From Amycolatopsis coloradensis (lineage in GTDB: Bacteria; Actinomycetota; Actinomycetes; Mycobacteriales; Pseudonocardiaceae), in the NCBI RefSeq assembly GCF_001953865.1, contig NZ_MQUQ01000036.1, forward strand, positions 1 through 35,667: a DNA stretch of 35,667 nucleotides, given 5' to 3'. The position numbers were made by a program, and so were the translations under genes. Below are positions 24,533-33,064 of the stretch, piece by piece (within the stretch, counting starts at the first letter, position 1; every line of letters begins with the position of its first letter). The notes under the pieces were generated by a model, which worked only from the letters and a program-made list of their open reading frames with translations, was not told the origin of the DNA and ran no database searches.

Positions 24533-25346
24533 GGTAGGCGAGGATCTCGTCCCTGGCCCGCACCGTCGGATGCCCCTCGGCGTCGACGAAGTGGGCGGTG
24601 ACGACGCTGTGCGGGGTGCCGACCACGTCCCGGAAGAACGGGGGCGGGTCGGTGTTCGCGGCGCTGTTCGGCAGGACGCGGCCGTCGAAGGCGTCACCGA
24701 GGAGGGCTTGGTAGGCGGCGAAACGACGGCCGGTGCACCAGCGGTCGCCCTCGAAGCGGTAAGCGAGAATCTTCAGCCCGTCATGCGAGACGCGGTCCCG
24801 GATCGCGAGCGCGTCTTCGTCGGCGAGTTCGAGTCCGCCCGGGTCGTCCAGCGGTAGTGAGGGGTGGTTGACCACGGACGCGATGACGGCGGGTTCGAGT
24901 GCCATGGTGAGGGCGAAGTTGCCGGTGAAGCACAGGCCGATCGCGCCGACCCCGGGCCCGCCGCATTCGGTGTGGGCAAGCCGTGCGAGCCCGCGCAGCC
25001 ACGTCGTGACGGGACTGGTGCCGCCGCCGGCGAACGCCCGGAACTCGGCGCTGACGCACGCGCGGCGGACGACCTGCTCACCGGCCTCGGCCGTGGGATA
25101 GGCGCCGTCGGCCCCGAAGAGCGAGGGGACGAAGACGGTGAATCCCGCGTCCCGCACCCATCGCGCGAACCGCAGTACGTCGGGGCTGATGCCGGGCATC
25201 TCGGGCATCAGCACCACGGCCGGCCCGGAACCCGCGACGTACACCGTCTTCGTCACGCCGCCCACCGCCAGGGGACGGCGGGAGAAGTCGGTGATCGGGT
25301 CGTCCAGGTGGTTGCGCACACCGACAGCATGGACCTCAGCGTCCAC
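24504..25346 (-). CDS. Dienelactone hydrolase family protein (alpha/beta hydrolase)
   Basis: 280 residues. The early strand VVLMPEMPGISPDVLRFA is the conserved oxyanion/acid-side region of dienelactone hydrolases. The nucleophile elbow GLCFTGNFA supplies the family's cysteine (Cys139) and a C-terminal EGHP supplies the histidine. Related enzymes hydrolyse lactones or esters. The frame opens with GTG at 25346; GTG at 25319 (VRNHLDDPITDF) is an alternative. Divergent from the GlxA-type regulator 46 bp away, which may control it. Confidence 0.88.
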   Translation of the reverse strand: MDAEVHAVGVRNHLDDPITDFSRRPLAVGGVTKTVYVAGSGPAVVLMPEMPGISPDVLRFARWVRDAGFTVFVPSLFGADGAYPTAEAGEQVVRRACVSAEFRAFAGGGTSPVTTWLRGLARLAHTECGGPGVGAIGLCFTGNFALTMALEPAVIASVVNHPSLPLDDPGGLELADEDALAIRDRVSHDGLKILAYRFEGDRWCTGRRFAAYQALLGDAFDGRVLPNSAANTDPPPFFRDVVGTPHSVVTAHFVDAEGHPTVRARDEILAYLTDRLRPVP

Positions 25347-25352
25347 CGGCAG

Positions 25353-25421
25353 GGATAGGCCAGATCGCCATCTTCAGGGGTAATCTCGCCACATGCTGCG
25401 AGTCGGTGTCCTGGCCTATCC
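25353..25421. promoter_or_regulatory. Paired 11-bp inverted repeats across the DLH/GlxA intergenic region
   Basis: GGATAGGCCAG (25353-25363) and CTGGCCTATCC (25411-25421) are exact reverse complements separated by 47 bp. One arm lies just upstream of the hydrolase start and the other inside the regulator's first codons. This may be a split operator for the AraC-type dimer, or a chance repeat. Confidence 0.35.
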
Positions 25422-26358
25422 GGGCTGTTTCGCGTCCGAAGTGTTCGGTATCCCCGATCTCCTCACGATGGCCACGCACGTCGCCGGCCCGGACCGCGCC
25501 GGATACGAGGTGTCCGTCGTCTCGCCTCGCCGTCGGGTCGTCGCATCGGGCGGCGTGACGTTGACCGTCTCTCCGCTGCGTGAAGTCGACGTCCTCGTCG
25601 TGCCGGGGTTCGAGTTCGTGCCGGGCCTTGACGTCGGCGCGAAGGTCGCGAGCCTCCGCGGCGAGGTCGCGGCGATCCGGTCGCACGCCACCGCCGGCAA
25701 GGTCGTCGTCTCGATCTGTGTCGGGGCGTTCTTGCTCGCGGAGGCAGGACTTCTCGACCATCGCCGCGCCACCACGTCGTGGCTCTTCGCGGACGAACTC
25801 GCGCAACGCTGCCCTGAGGCCGACGTCCGGCCCGAGCACCTCGTCGTCACCGACAAGGGAGTGACCACGACGGCGGCCTTCAGTGCCATGTACGACTGCG
25901 CACTCGAACTGATCCGCGAACACAGCGGTGCCGACGTGGCACGGACGACAGCGCGGGTGGCGCTGGTCGACGACGCGCGGTCGTCCCAGACGCCCTACGT
26001 CGAAACGCGACTCCTTCCGCGGCCTGGCAACGAGTTCTCCCACCGGGTCATGCGATGGCTCGATCAGCACCTCGCTGCCCGATACGACTTGGCGGCCTTG
26101 GCCGGTGCTTTCACTGTCAGCCCGCGGACATTGCTGAGGCGCTTCGCGGCGGAAGCCGGGCAGAGTCCGCTCGAATACCTGCATTCCGCGCGCGTCCGGC
26201 GTGCCACTCACCTCCTCGAAACGACGGACCACACTGTCGCCGGAATCTGTTCCGCGGTCGGTTACCGGGATCCGGGGACCTTCGCGGCCCTCTTCGCCAA
26301 GCACACCGGGCGACGCCCGAGGGACTACCGCGCCGCCTTCCGTCGTGGTGCCGAGTGA
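25393..26358 (+). CDS. GlxA family transcriptional regulator (DJ-1/PfpI plus AraC)
   Basis: 321 residues. The N-terminal DJ-1/PfpI amidotransferase-like domain (about 1-190) contains VVSICVGAFLLAEAGLLDHR, with the cysteine of the family nucleophile elbow. The C-terminal AraC HTH (about 215-318) shows FTVSPRTLLRRFAAEAGQSP, LEYLHSARVRRATHLLE and VGYRDPGTFAALFAKHTGRR. Such proteins are activators or repressors whose DJ-1 part senses metabolites. Divergent from the dienelactone hydrolase gene, its likely target. Confidence 0.93.
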   Translation: MLRVGVLAYPGCFASEVFGIPDLLTMATHVAGPDRAGYEVSVVSPRRRVVASGGVTLTVSPLREVDVLVVPGFEFVPGLDVGAKVASLRGEVAAIRSHATAGKVVVSICVGAFLLAEAGLLDHRRATTSWLFADELAQRCPEADVRPEHLVVTDKGVTTTAAFSAMYDCALELIREHSGADVARTTARVALVDDARSSQTPYVETRLLPRPGNEFSHRVMRWLDQHLAARYDLAALAGAFTVSPRTLLRRFAAEAGQSPLEYLHSARVRRATHLLETTDHTVAGICSAVGYRDPGTFAALFAKHTGRRPRDYRAAFRRGAE

Positions 26359-26425
26359 GAACCGTATTTCGCGAAGCCGGAGTGGCCACCTTTCGGACAG
26401 TCATTCTTCGGCGCGTCTACAAGTG

Positions 26426-26776
26426 TCAGTGCACCAGAGCCGCGCTGAGGATGCGGGCGGTGCGGGCGACGGCTTCGGACACCGCTCCGGACGGCTGCCG
26501 CACGGCGATCACGGCCGCGATCGAACCGAGCTTCTCACCGGTCGGCAGCCTGACGGGCGCTTCGGCGACAACAAGACCGTGCTTGACCTGCCAGCCGGGC
26601 GAAAGTCGGCCGGTGCATTGCGGCACGGTCGTTCCTGGGCGCAGGAGGAGGTCGTGCTCCGGCAGGGTGAGACTGGCGGCGACGAGGATGTCGCCGTCGC
26701 ACGGCATGGCGAACAGCGAACTGGCTCGCGCGGCCGCGGACAGCCATCGGAGCTGACCGCGGGCGAGTTCCAGCAA
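26426..26776 (-). pseudogene. IclR family effector-domain remnant
   Basis: 116 codons remain. SLTLPEHDLLLRPGTTVPQC followed by GWQVKHGLVVAEAPVRLPTG and LGSIAAVIAVRQPSGAVSE follows the order of an IclR effector domain, whose typical form ends in GY...G..cvAaPV.d..G.vvaAlsvsgP. The N-terminal winged helix and the central GKAxLA region are missing, and no HTH is found upstream. It is probably a decayed regulator. Confidence 0.5.
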
Positions 26777-27480
26777 TCGTGGATAGGGCTGCCACGATTG
26801 GCCGAGCCGGAATGCCTGCGCGCCGACGCGGTGGCGGTTTTCGCTGCGCCTTCAAGCGGGGATACGCCGAATGGTCCGAAGGCGACCGGGCTACCAGTGC
26901 GGCGGTCATGGCGGCCGCGAGGCTGACGCTCTTGAGAGCGTCGCGCTCCCGAAGTTCGGCGCCGACGGCGACGGCGGCCTTCAGCCGGGGGCGATCTCCC
27001 GGCTCATCGGGCCCATCGCGGTCGAGGCGCGTGGGCGGCCGGCCTCTGGACGGCGGCGCACGACGTTCGCTGGGAGGCACTGCACGGGGATCGCACGGTG
27101 TCCGGTGACGCGGTCCTCACGCAGGCAGCCGACCGCCTCGCGCCGAGCGAACGCCTGATCAGTGACCGGGTCTCGCAACTGTCCACAAAGGATGCTTTGG
27201 GGTGGCTAAATGTCCGGTCGATTCCCATATGTACGGTTTTTCGGCGTGTCCCTGGCCTCTGAGGGCAGGGCCGGAGTCGGCCGCGATAGGTTTCGGCCGG
27301 CAAGCGAGCTATAGCCGCTTTGGCGGATTCCGGCCCGCAAGAGGATCTCGTACATTTCCGCACCGCATGGAAAACCATTTCGCATTTCCGTTCGGATGTT
27401 CAATCGAATTTCGAAGCAGATCGTAATGCGTCATTCCTTTGACCTAATTCCATCGAACTGGGCTGTTCATACGCATGTCA
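26777..27480. other. Decayed DNA with coding-like fragments
   Basis: No intact gene is supported. The plus strand contains a coding-like stretch in shifted frames: GAISRLIGPIAVEA (about 26985), then WAAGLWTAAHDVRWEALHGD and VLTQAADRLAPSERLISDRV (about 27028-27175). I cannot name the family; it reads as a frameshifted remnant. From about 27180 the composition drops sharply in GC content (many A/T-rich words, ATATG, TTTTTCGG), unlike both neighbours. Confidence 0.45.
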
Positions 27481-27731
27481 TTGCGTGATGCCGCCGCGTT
27501 ATGACCCCAAGGAACTGTTTTCCGGCCTTTCGTACGGATGGAGGTACCCGGAAAAAGTTTCTCGCACTACTTTCCATTGCGGTCACACGGTTGCGCGGCG
27601 ACCGAGTCTGGGCTGGGGAAGTGCTGGCAGGAAGGCGCTTTTGCGGCGGTGGCCGCTTCGGACAGCAGTACACGAAACGGGCAGATCGCCGCCACTGTAG
27701 GCCCGGCAAGGCCAGCGATCTATTAAGGAAA
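27481..27731 (+). promoter_or_regulatory. Leader region of the Pls operon
   Basis: The 251 bases before the aspartate kinase hold no certain gene. A TTGACC hexamer at 27439-27444 is the best -35-like word nearby but has no convincing -10 partner. An open frame from ATG 27488 to 27700 (70 codons, start MPPRYDPKELFSGLSYGW) lacks a ribosome site and homology. AAGGA at 27725-27729 is the ribosome site of the kinase gene. Confidence 0.3.
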
Positions 27732-28997
27732 ATGGTGAACCGTACCCAAGGTCTCGATGTCGGTTTGGTCCCGCCCTTACGGTCGACGCGAAGCGAGAAG
27801 TTGGTCATCCGAAAATACGGGGGCTCGTCGCTGGCCACACCGCGAATGGTGAGCGGGGTGGCCGGCGACGTGGCCGCGCTCGTCGAGGCGGGGAATCGGG
27901 TGGTCCTGGTCGTCTCGGCCATGGGCGACACCACGGACCGGCTGATCGCGCTGGCCGGGGAATTCGCCGAGCCGCCGGTGCCTCGAGAACTCGACCAGTT
28001 GATGGCGACGGGTGAACAGGTCTCCGCCGCGGTGCTCGCCCTGGCACTGGCCGAGCGCGGGGTCATGGCCGTGTCGCTGACCGGTGACCAGGCGGGGATC
28101 GAGGTGAACGGCGAACCGGGTGCGGGAACGATCGTGCGGGTCGACCCCGCGAAGATCCTCGCGAGGCTGCGCGAGGAACAGGTCGTCGTGGTCGCCGGGT
28201 TCCAAGGACGGGACGCGAACGGCGAACTCCTGACGCTGGGCAGAGGTGGTTCCGACACCACCGCGGTGGCGCTCGCGGCCGCGCTCGGCGGGTCCGAATG
28301 CGAGATCTGCACCGACGTCCACGGTGTTCGCACCGCCGATCCCCGGATCGTGCCGGACACCCGGCCGGTCCGGACGGTTTCTTACGACGTCATGGTCGAA
28401 CTCGCCGGTCTCGGCGCCCGCGTGCTGCATCCCAGATCAGTGGAACTCGCCGGCCGTCATGGGGTGGCGGTGCGTGTCAAGCATTCCTCGAATCCCGGGC
28501 CTTCCACCGTCGTCACGGCGGAATCGTCCTTGGAGGCCGCCACTCGGGTCATCGGCATCGCGCATGAGCGCGACGTGCGGCTGGTCCGGGTCGAGCTCTC
28601 GGTCACCGATGCGGACCACTACGCCCGCGTGCTCACGATGCTCGCCGGGTGCGGGGTGAAGCCGGACAACCTGAGCTGGCCCGATCCCGGCGAATTGCGG
28701 TTCACCGTGCGGGGTGCGGAGCTGCTCGGTGAACCGATCGCGAAACTCGCGATGGACCTGGGTGCCCGGTCCACGGTCGTCGAGGACCTCGGCTCGGTCT
28801 CCGTGGTCGGCACGGCGCTGCTGGATCCACCCGGCTGCCTGCCCGAGTTGCTGCGGGTTCTCGCCGACCTCCGCGTCACGGTGCCGTCGATGACGACCTC
28901 GCATTCGCGGCTCACCGCCGTGATCCCCGCGGAGGCCGTCGACACGACCGTGCGGGCTCTGCACGACTCGTTCGGCTTGGCGGAGGACCGGGCATGA
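27732..28997 (+). CDS. ask: Aspartate kinase (pathway-dedicated)
   Basis: 421 residues, standard aspartokinase length. It phosphorylates L-aspartate, the entry to aspartate semialdehyde and so to diaminobutyrate. Kinase motifs are clear: VIRKYGGSSLATPRMV, ELDQLMATGEQVSAA, GFQGRDANGELLTLGRGGSD and CTDVHGVRTADPRIV. The C-terminal tandem ACT region is divergent (VPSMTTSHSRLTAVIPAE instead of the usual I-S-T-S-E-I), which could relax feedback inhibition by lysine/threonine. AAGGA at 27725 lies 2 bp before ATG 27732 and 5 bp before an adjacent GTG (27735), so either may be used. The stop overlaps the Pls start (ATGA). Confidence 0.93.
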   Translation: MVNRTQGLDVGLVPPLRSTRSEKLVIRKYGGSSLATPRMVSGVAGDVAALVEAGNRVVLVVSAMGDTTDRLIALAGEFAEPPVPRELDQLMATGEQVSAAVLALALAERGVMAVSLTGDQAGIEVNGEPGAGTIVRVDPAKILARLREEQVVVVAGFQGRDANGELLTLGRGGSDTTAVALAAALGGSECEICTDVHGVRTADPRIVPDTRPVRTVSYDVMVELAGLGARVLHPRSVELAGRHGVAVRVKHSSNPGPSTVVTAESSLEAATRVIGIAHERDVRLVRVELSVTDADHYARVLTMLAGCGVKPDNLSWPDPGELRFTVRGAELLGEPIAKLAMDLGARSTVVEDLGSVSVVGTALLDPPGCLPELLRVLADLRVTVPSMTTSHSRLTAVIPAEAVDTTVRALHDSFGLAEDRA

Positions 28998-31900
28998 GCC
29001 CGTACGGCCAGCCTGCCGGTCTGTTCACCACCGACAGCCTGGTCCTGACGTGCGACGGACACGAACAGCGGATCCGGTGGAGCAGCGGCGAGCGGCTGGA
29101 ACAGTTGTACGAGGGGCTCTGCGACCGCTTGCACGCCGAAGGTCACGGCGATCGCCTCGCCGTGGACACCGCGGGCACGAAACTCACCTTCGCCGGCTTG
29201 GACGAGCGGGCCAATCGCCTCGCCCGCCATTTACGGGAACACGGAGTACTGCCCGGCGACCGGATCGGGCTGCTGTTCGACGAACCGGTGCACCCCTACG
29301 TCGCGATGCTGGCCGTCCTCAAGATCAACGCGGCGTATGTACCACTGGACACGGGTTTTCCGGACGACCGGCTGGGCTACATCACCCAGGACGCGGGCGT
29401 CCGGCTCGTGGTGACGCTCTCCCGGCTGCGCGACCGCTTCGAGCCGGGCAGTGTCGACCTGCTCTGCCTCGACGAGGACGAAGTCCGGATCGCGGCCATG
29501 TCGGGCGAACGGCTCGGCGCGGCCGAGAAGGGCACCCCGGCGGACGAACTCTGCTACGTCGTCTACACGTCCGGCTCGACCGGGCAACCCAAAGGCGTGA
29601 CCATCGACCATGCCGCTATCTGCAACTTCGTCCGGGTCGCCGCCGACGTCTACGGCATCCTGGGCACCGATCGGGTCTACCAAGGCATGACGATCGCGTT
29701 CGACTTCTCGGTCGAGGAGATCTGGGTCCCGCTCCTGTCCGGCGCGACCCTCGTGCCGAAACCCGGCGGCACCAGTCTCGTGGGCCACGAACTGCACGAA
29801 TTCCTGCGGGACAACGGTGTCACCGCGTTGTGCTGCGTCCCGACCCTGCTGGCCAGCCTCGACGAGGACCTGCCGCGGCTGCGGTTCCTCCTGGTCTCCG
29901 GTGAGGCCTGCCCCGAAGACCTCGTCCGTCGCTGGTATCGCCCGGACCGGCGGTTCCTCAACGTCTACGGCCCGACCGAGGCCACGGTCACCGCGACCTG
30001 GGCGGTGTTGCGCCCGGACCGGCCGGTGACCATCGGCGTCCCGCTGCCCACCTACTCGGTCGTCATCCTCGATCCCGACGAGCAGCGTGCGCTGGCCGCG
30101 GGCGAATTGGGGGAGATCGGGATCGCCGGGGTCGGGCTCGCCGGTGGTTACCTGAACCGCCCCGACCTGACCGAGCGCGCGTTCATCCCGGACTTCGTCG
30201 GCATCGGGCACAACCCGTCGCACCGCATTTACCGCACCGGCGACCTCGGCCGGATCACCCCGGAAGGGGAGATCGAATACCACGGCCGCGCCGATACGCA
30301 GGTGAAGGTCCGCGGCTACCGCGTCGAACTCACGGAGATCGAGTCGGTCCTGCTGCGGATCCCGGGTATCGCGCAGGCGGTGGTCGACACCCATCATCCG
30401 GAAGCCGGGCGGACCGAACTGGTCGCCTACTACAGTCTGCGCCGTGACAGAGCGAGCGTCGACGCCGGTGAACTGCGACGCCGGCTCGGCGAGCTGCTCC
30501 CCGGCTACATGGTGCCCGCCTATCTCGAACAGCTCGACCACATTCCGCTGACTCCGGCGGGCAAAGCCGACCGCAAGCATCTGCCTGCACCGAGCAACCC
30601 GCGAGCGGCGGCAAGCCTCGTCGACTACGTGGCGCCTGCCACCGAGACCGAACAGCGCCTCGCGGACGAACTGGGCCGTGTCCTCGGCGTCGAACGGGTT
30701 TCGGTGACGGGAAACGTTTTCGCCGACTACGGCGCCGACTCCTTGTTGCTGGCCAAGTTCTGCGCGCTGGTCCGGGAACGCGGCGATCTCGCGCCGTTGT
30801 CGGCGAGGGACGTGTACCTCAACCCGACCGTTCGAGGTCTCGCCGAGTCGCTTCCGCCTTCGGTCCGGACCACGATGGCGCGGGCCGAGGAGCCATACCG
30901 CGCCGGTACCGGGTCATACGTCCTGTGTGGACTGTTCCAGCTCCTGGCCTTTCTCGCCTATGCCGCAGGCTCCGGCTGGATCCTGGACAGGGGATTCGTC
31001 TGGGTCACCGCGGCGACCGGACTCGCCGACGGCTATGCGCGCGCGGTCGCACTCGGGCTCATCGTCTTCGCCGTTCTCTCCGCGGTGCCGGTACTGGCGA
31101 AGTGGGCACTCGTCGGAAGGTGGAAACCGGGGGAGATCCCACTCTGGAGTCCTGGCTATCTGCGTTTCTGGATGGTCAAGACGTTGATCAGGTTCAGCCC
31201 ACTGATGCTGTTCACCGGGACGCCGTTGTACTCCTTCTACTTGCGGGCGCTCGGCGCGGACATCGGCAAGGGCGCCGTGATCCTGTCCAGGAACGCGCCG
31301 GTCTGCACCGACCTGCTCCGCGTCGGTGCCGGGGCGGTCGTCCGCAAGGACGCGTTCTTCCCGTGTTACCGCGCCAGGGCGGGCCGGATCCAGACCGGCC
31401 GGGTCACCCTCGGCGACAACGCGTTCGTCGGTGAGATGACCGTGCTCGACATCGGCACCACGATCGGCGACGACGCCCAGCTCGGCCACTCGTCGTCGCT
31501 GAACGCCGGACAGACCGTGCCCGACGGCGAACGCTGGCACGGAACGCCCGCCCGACCCTCCACGGTGGACTACCGGGCACTGGGAACGGTCTCCCTCGGA
31601 AAGTTCAGGCCGTTCGCCTTCTGTGTGTCCAGTCTGCTGGTCTTGTTGCTGCTGACGCTTCCCGTGACCTTGGGCGGCGCGGACCTGCTTTTCGATCGCT
31701 GGTTCACGACGACGGCGGCGGACTTCACGAGCTGGGCCTTCTATCGCGACCAGCTCGCCAATTCCGCGCTGTTGTACTTCGGGGCACTGTTCGCCGGGCT
31801 GGCTGTCGTCCTCACGGTCCCACGCCTGCTCAACCGGTTTCTCCAGCCGGGCCGGGTGTACCCGCTCTACGGCAGGCACTTCGCGATCCAGCGGGTGATC

Positions 31901-33064
31901 GCGCGGTTGACCAACCTGCGCTCGTTCACCTACTTGTTCGGCGACAGCAGTTACATCGTGCATTACCTGCGCGGACTGGGGTACGACCTGTCGAAGGTCG
32001 AGCAGACCGGATCCAACTTCGGCGTCGAACTCAAGCACGAGTCGCCATTCCTGAGCACGGTGGGCAGCGGGACGATGGTCTCGGACGGCCTGTCGCTGTT
32101 CAACGCCGACTTCTCCGCTTCGTCGTTCCGGCTGCGCCGGACCTCGGTCCCACCGCAGGCGTTCTTGGGCAACGAGATCGGCTATCCACCCGGCGCCCGC
32201 GTCGGCCGGAACTGTTTGCTGGCCACCAAGGTCCTTGTCCCCCTGGACGGACCGATCCGGGAGAACGTCGGCCTGCTCGGATCACCCGCGTTCGAGATCC
32301 CCCGTACCGTCCGCCGTGACACCGGGTTCGAACACCTCGGCACGGGAGACGCGCTGCGCCGCGGCCTGAGGGCGAAGAACCGGCACAACACCGCGACCAT
32401 GCTCGTCTACCTGCTGGTGCACTGGCTTCAGCTGCTCGGCGTGCTGCTGATCGGGTCGGTCACCGGTGCCCTGCACGACCGGTTCGGCGCCCTCGCATTC
32501 GGCGGCGGGATCGTGGCCACACTGCTGTTCTCGGTGTCGTTCCTCGTGCTGGCCGAACTCGGCGTCCAGGGCTTTCGAAGTCTGCGACCGCGGTTCTGCT
32601 CGATCTACGACCCCGTCTTCTGGCGGCACGAACGGTTCTGGAAGCTCAGCCCCGGCCGCTACCTCAACCTGTTCGACGGGACGCCGTTCAAGAACGTCCT
32701 CTGGCGCTGTCTCGGGGTCCGCATCGGGCGCCGCGTCTTCGACGACGGCGCCGCCATCCCGGAAAAGTCGCTGGTGAGCATCGGCGACGACTGCGTGCTC
32801 AATGTGCACACCGTGCTGCAGGCGCATTCGCTGGAGGACGGCACGTTCAAATCCGACCATATCGTCATCGGCACCGGTTGCACGATCAGCACCGGCGCGT
32901 TCGTCCACTATGGAGTGACGATGTCCGAGGGGGCGATCGCCGAGGCGGACGCGTTCCTGATGAAGGGCACCGCGGTCCCGCCGCGGTCCCGCTGGCACGC
33001 AAATCCGGCTGTCGAACTCGACACGGCGGACGAGATCACCGCGGCAAGGAGACTGCCATCATGA
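28994..33064 (+). CDS. Pls/PosA-type membrane NRPS, homopoly(amino acid) synthetase
   Basis: 1356 residues with the epsilon-poly-lysine synthetase layout. The adenylation domain (about 30-530) has YTSGSTGQPKGV (191-202), YGPTEAT, YRTGDLG and catalytic Lys524 in TPAGKADRK. The PCP (about 545-620) has the phosphopantetheine serine 583 in YGADSLLLAK. Six membrane helices follow in pairs (about 641-664/684-705, 873-893/924-943, 1135-1156/1168-1190). They separate three tandem hexapeptide-like C-terminal domains (about 735-865, 950-1115, 1195-1345) that in Pls catalyse iterative peptide bonding at the membrane. There is no classical condensation or thioesterase domain. The hand-read pocket is D-F-E-C-L-S-V-T-K. 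With its neighbours, 2,4-diaminobutyrate is the likely monomer. Confidence 0.93.
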   Translation: MSPYGQPAGLFTTDSLVLTCDGHEQRIRWSSGERLEQLYEGLCDRLHAEGHGDRLAVDTAGTKLTFAGLDERANRLARHLREHGVLPGDRIGLLFDEPVHPYVAMLAVLKINAAYVPLDTGFPDDRLGYITQDAGVRLVVTLSRLRDRFEPGSVDLLCLDEDEVRIAAMSGERLGAAEKGTPADELCYVVYTSGSTGQPKGVTIDHAAICNFVRVAADVYGILGTDRVYQGMTIAFDFSVEEIWVPLLSGATLVPKPGGTSLVGHELHEFLRDNGVTALCCVPTLLASLDEDLPRLRFLLVSGEACPEDLVRRWYRPDRRFLNVYGPTEATVTATWAVLRPDRPVTIGVPLPTYSVVILDPDEQRALAAGELGEIGIAGVGLAGGYLNRPDLTERAFIPDFVGIGHNPSHRIYRTGDLGRITPEGEIEYHGRADTQVKVRGYRVELTEIESVLLRIPGIAQAVVDTHHPEAGRTELVAYYSLRRDRASVDAGELRRRLGELLPGYMVPAYLEQLDHIPLTPAGKADRKHLPAPSNPRAAASLVDYVAPATETEQRLADELGRVLGVERVSVTGNVFADYGADSLLLAKFCALVRERGDLAPLSARDVYLNPTVRGLAESLPPSVRTTMARAEEPYRAGTGSYVLCGLFQLLAFLAYAAGSGWILDRGFVWVTAATGLADGYARAVALGLIVFAVLSAVPVLAKWALVGRWKPGEIPLWSPGYLRFWMVKTLIRFSPLMLFTGTPLYSFYLRALGADIGKGAVILSRNAPVCTDLLRVGAGAVVRKDAFFPCYRARAGRIQTGRVTLGDNAFVGEMTVLDIGTTIGDDAQLGHSSSLNAGQTVPDGERWHGTPARPSTVDYRALGTVSLGKFRPFAFCVSSLLVLLLLTLPVTLGGADLLFDRWFTTTAADFTSWAFYRDQLANSALLYFGALFAGLAVVLTVPRLLNRFLQPGRVYPLYGRHFAIQRVIARLTNLRSFTYLFGDSSYIVHYLRGLGYDLSKVEQTGSNFGVELKHESPFLSTVGSGTMVSDGLSLFNADFSASSFRLRRTSVPPQAFLGNEIGYPPGARVGRNCLLATKVLVPLDGPIRENVGLLGSPAFEIPRTVRRDTGFEHLGTGDALRRGLRAKNRHNTATMLVYLLVHWLQLLGVLLIGSVTGALHDRFGALAFGGGIVATLLFSVSFLVLAELGVQGFRSLRPRFCSIYDPVFWRHERFWKLSPGRYLNLFDGTPFKNVLWRCLGVRIGRRVFDDGAAIPEKSLVSIGDDCVLNVHTVLQAHSLEDGTFKSDHIVIGTGCTISTGAFVHYGVTMSEGAIAEADAFLMKGTAVPPRSRWHANPAVELDTADEITAARRLPS

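Noticed and set aside
27206..27403. 65-codon minus-strand ORF in the lower-GC stretch
   Set aside because: No ribosome site, no recognisable motif, and it lies in a region of decayed sequence.
27488..27700. Leader peptide gene before the aspartate kinase
   Set aside because: 70 codons without a ribosome site, no stalling-type residue run and no attenuator hairpin behind it; kept only as a note in the leader entry.
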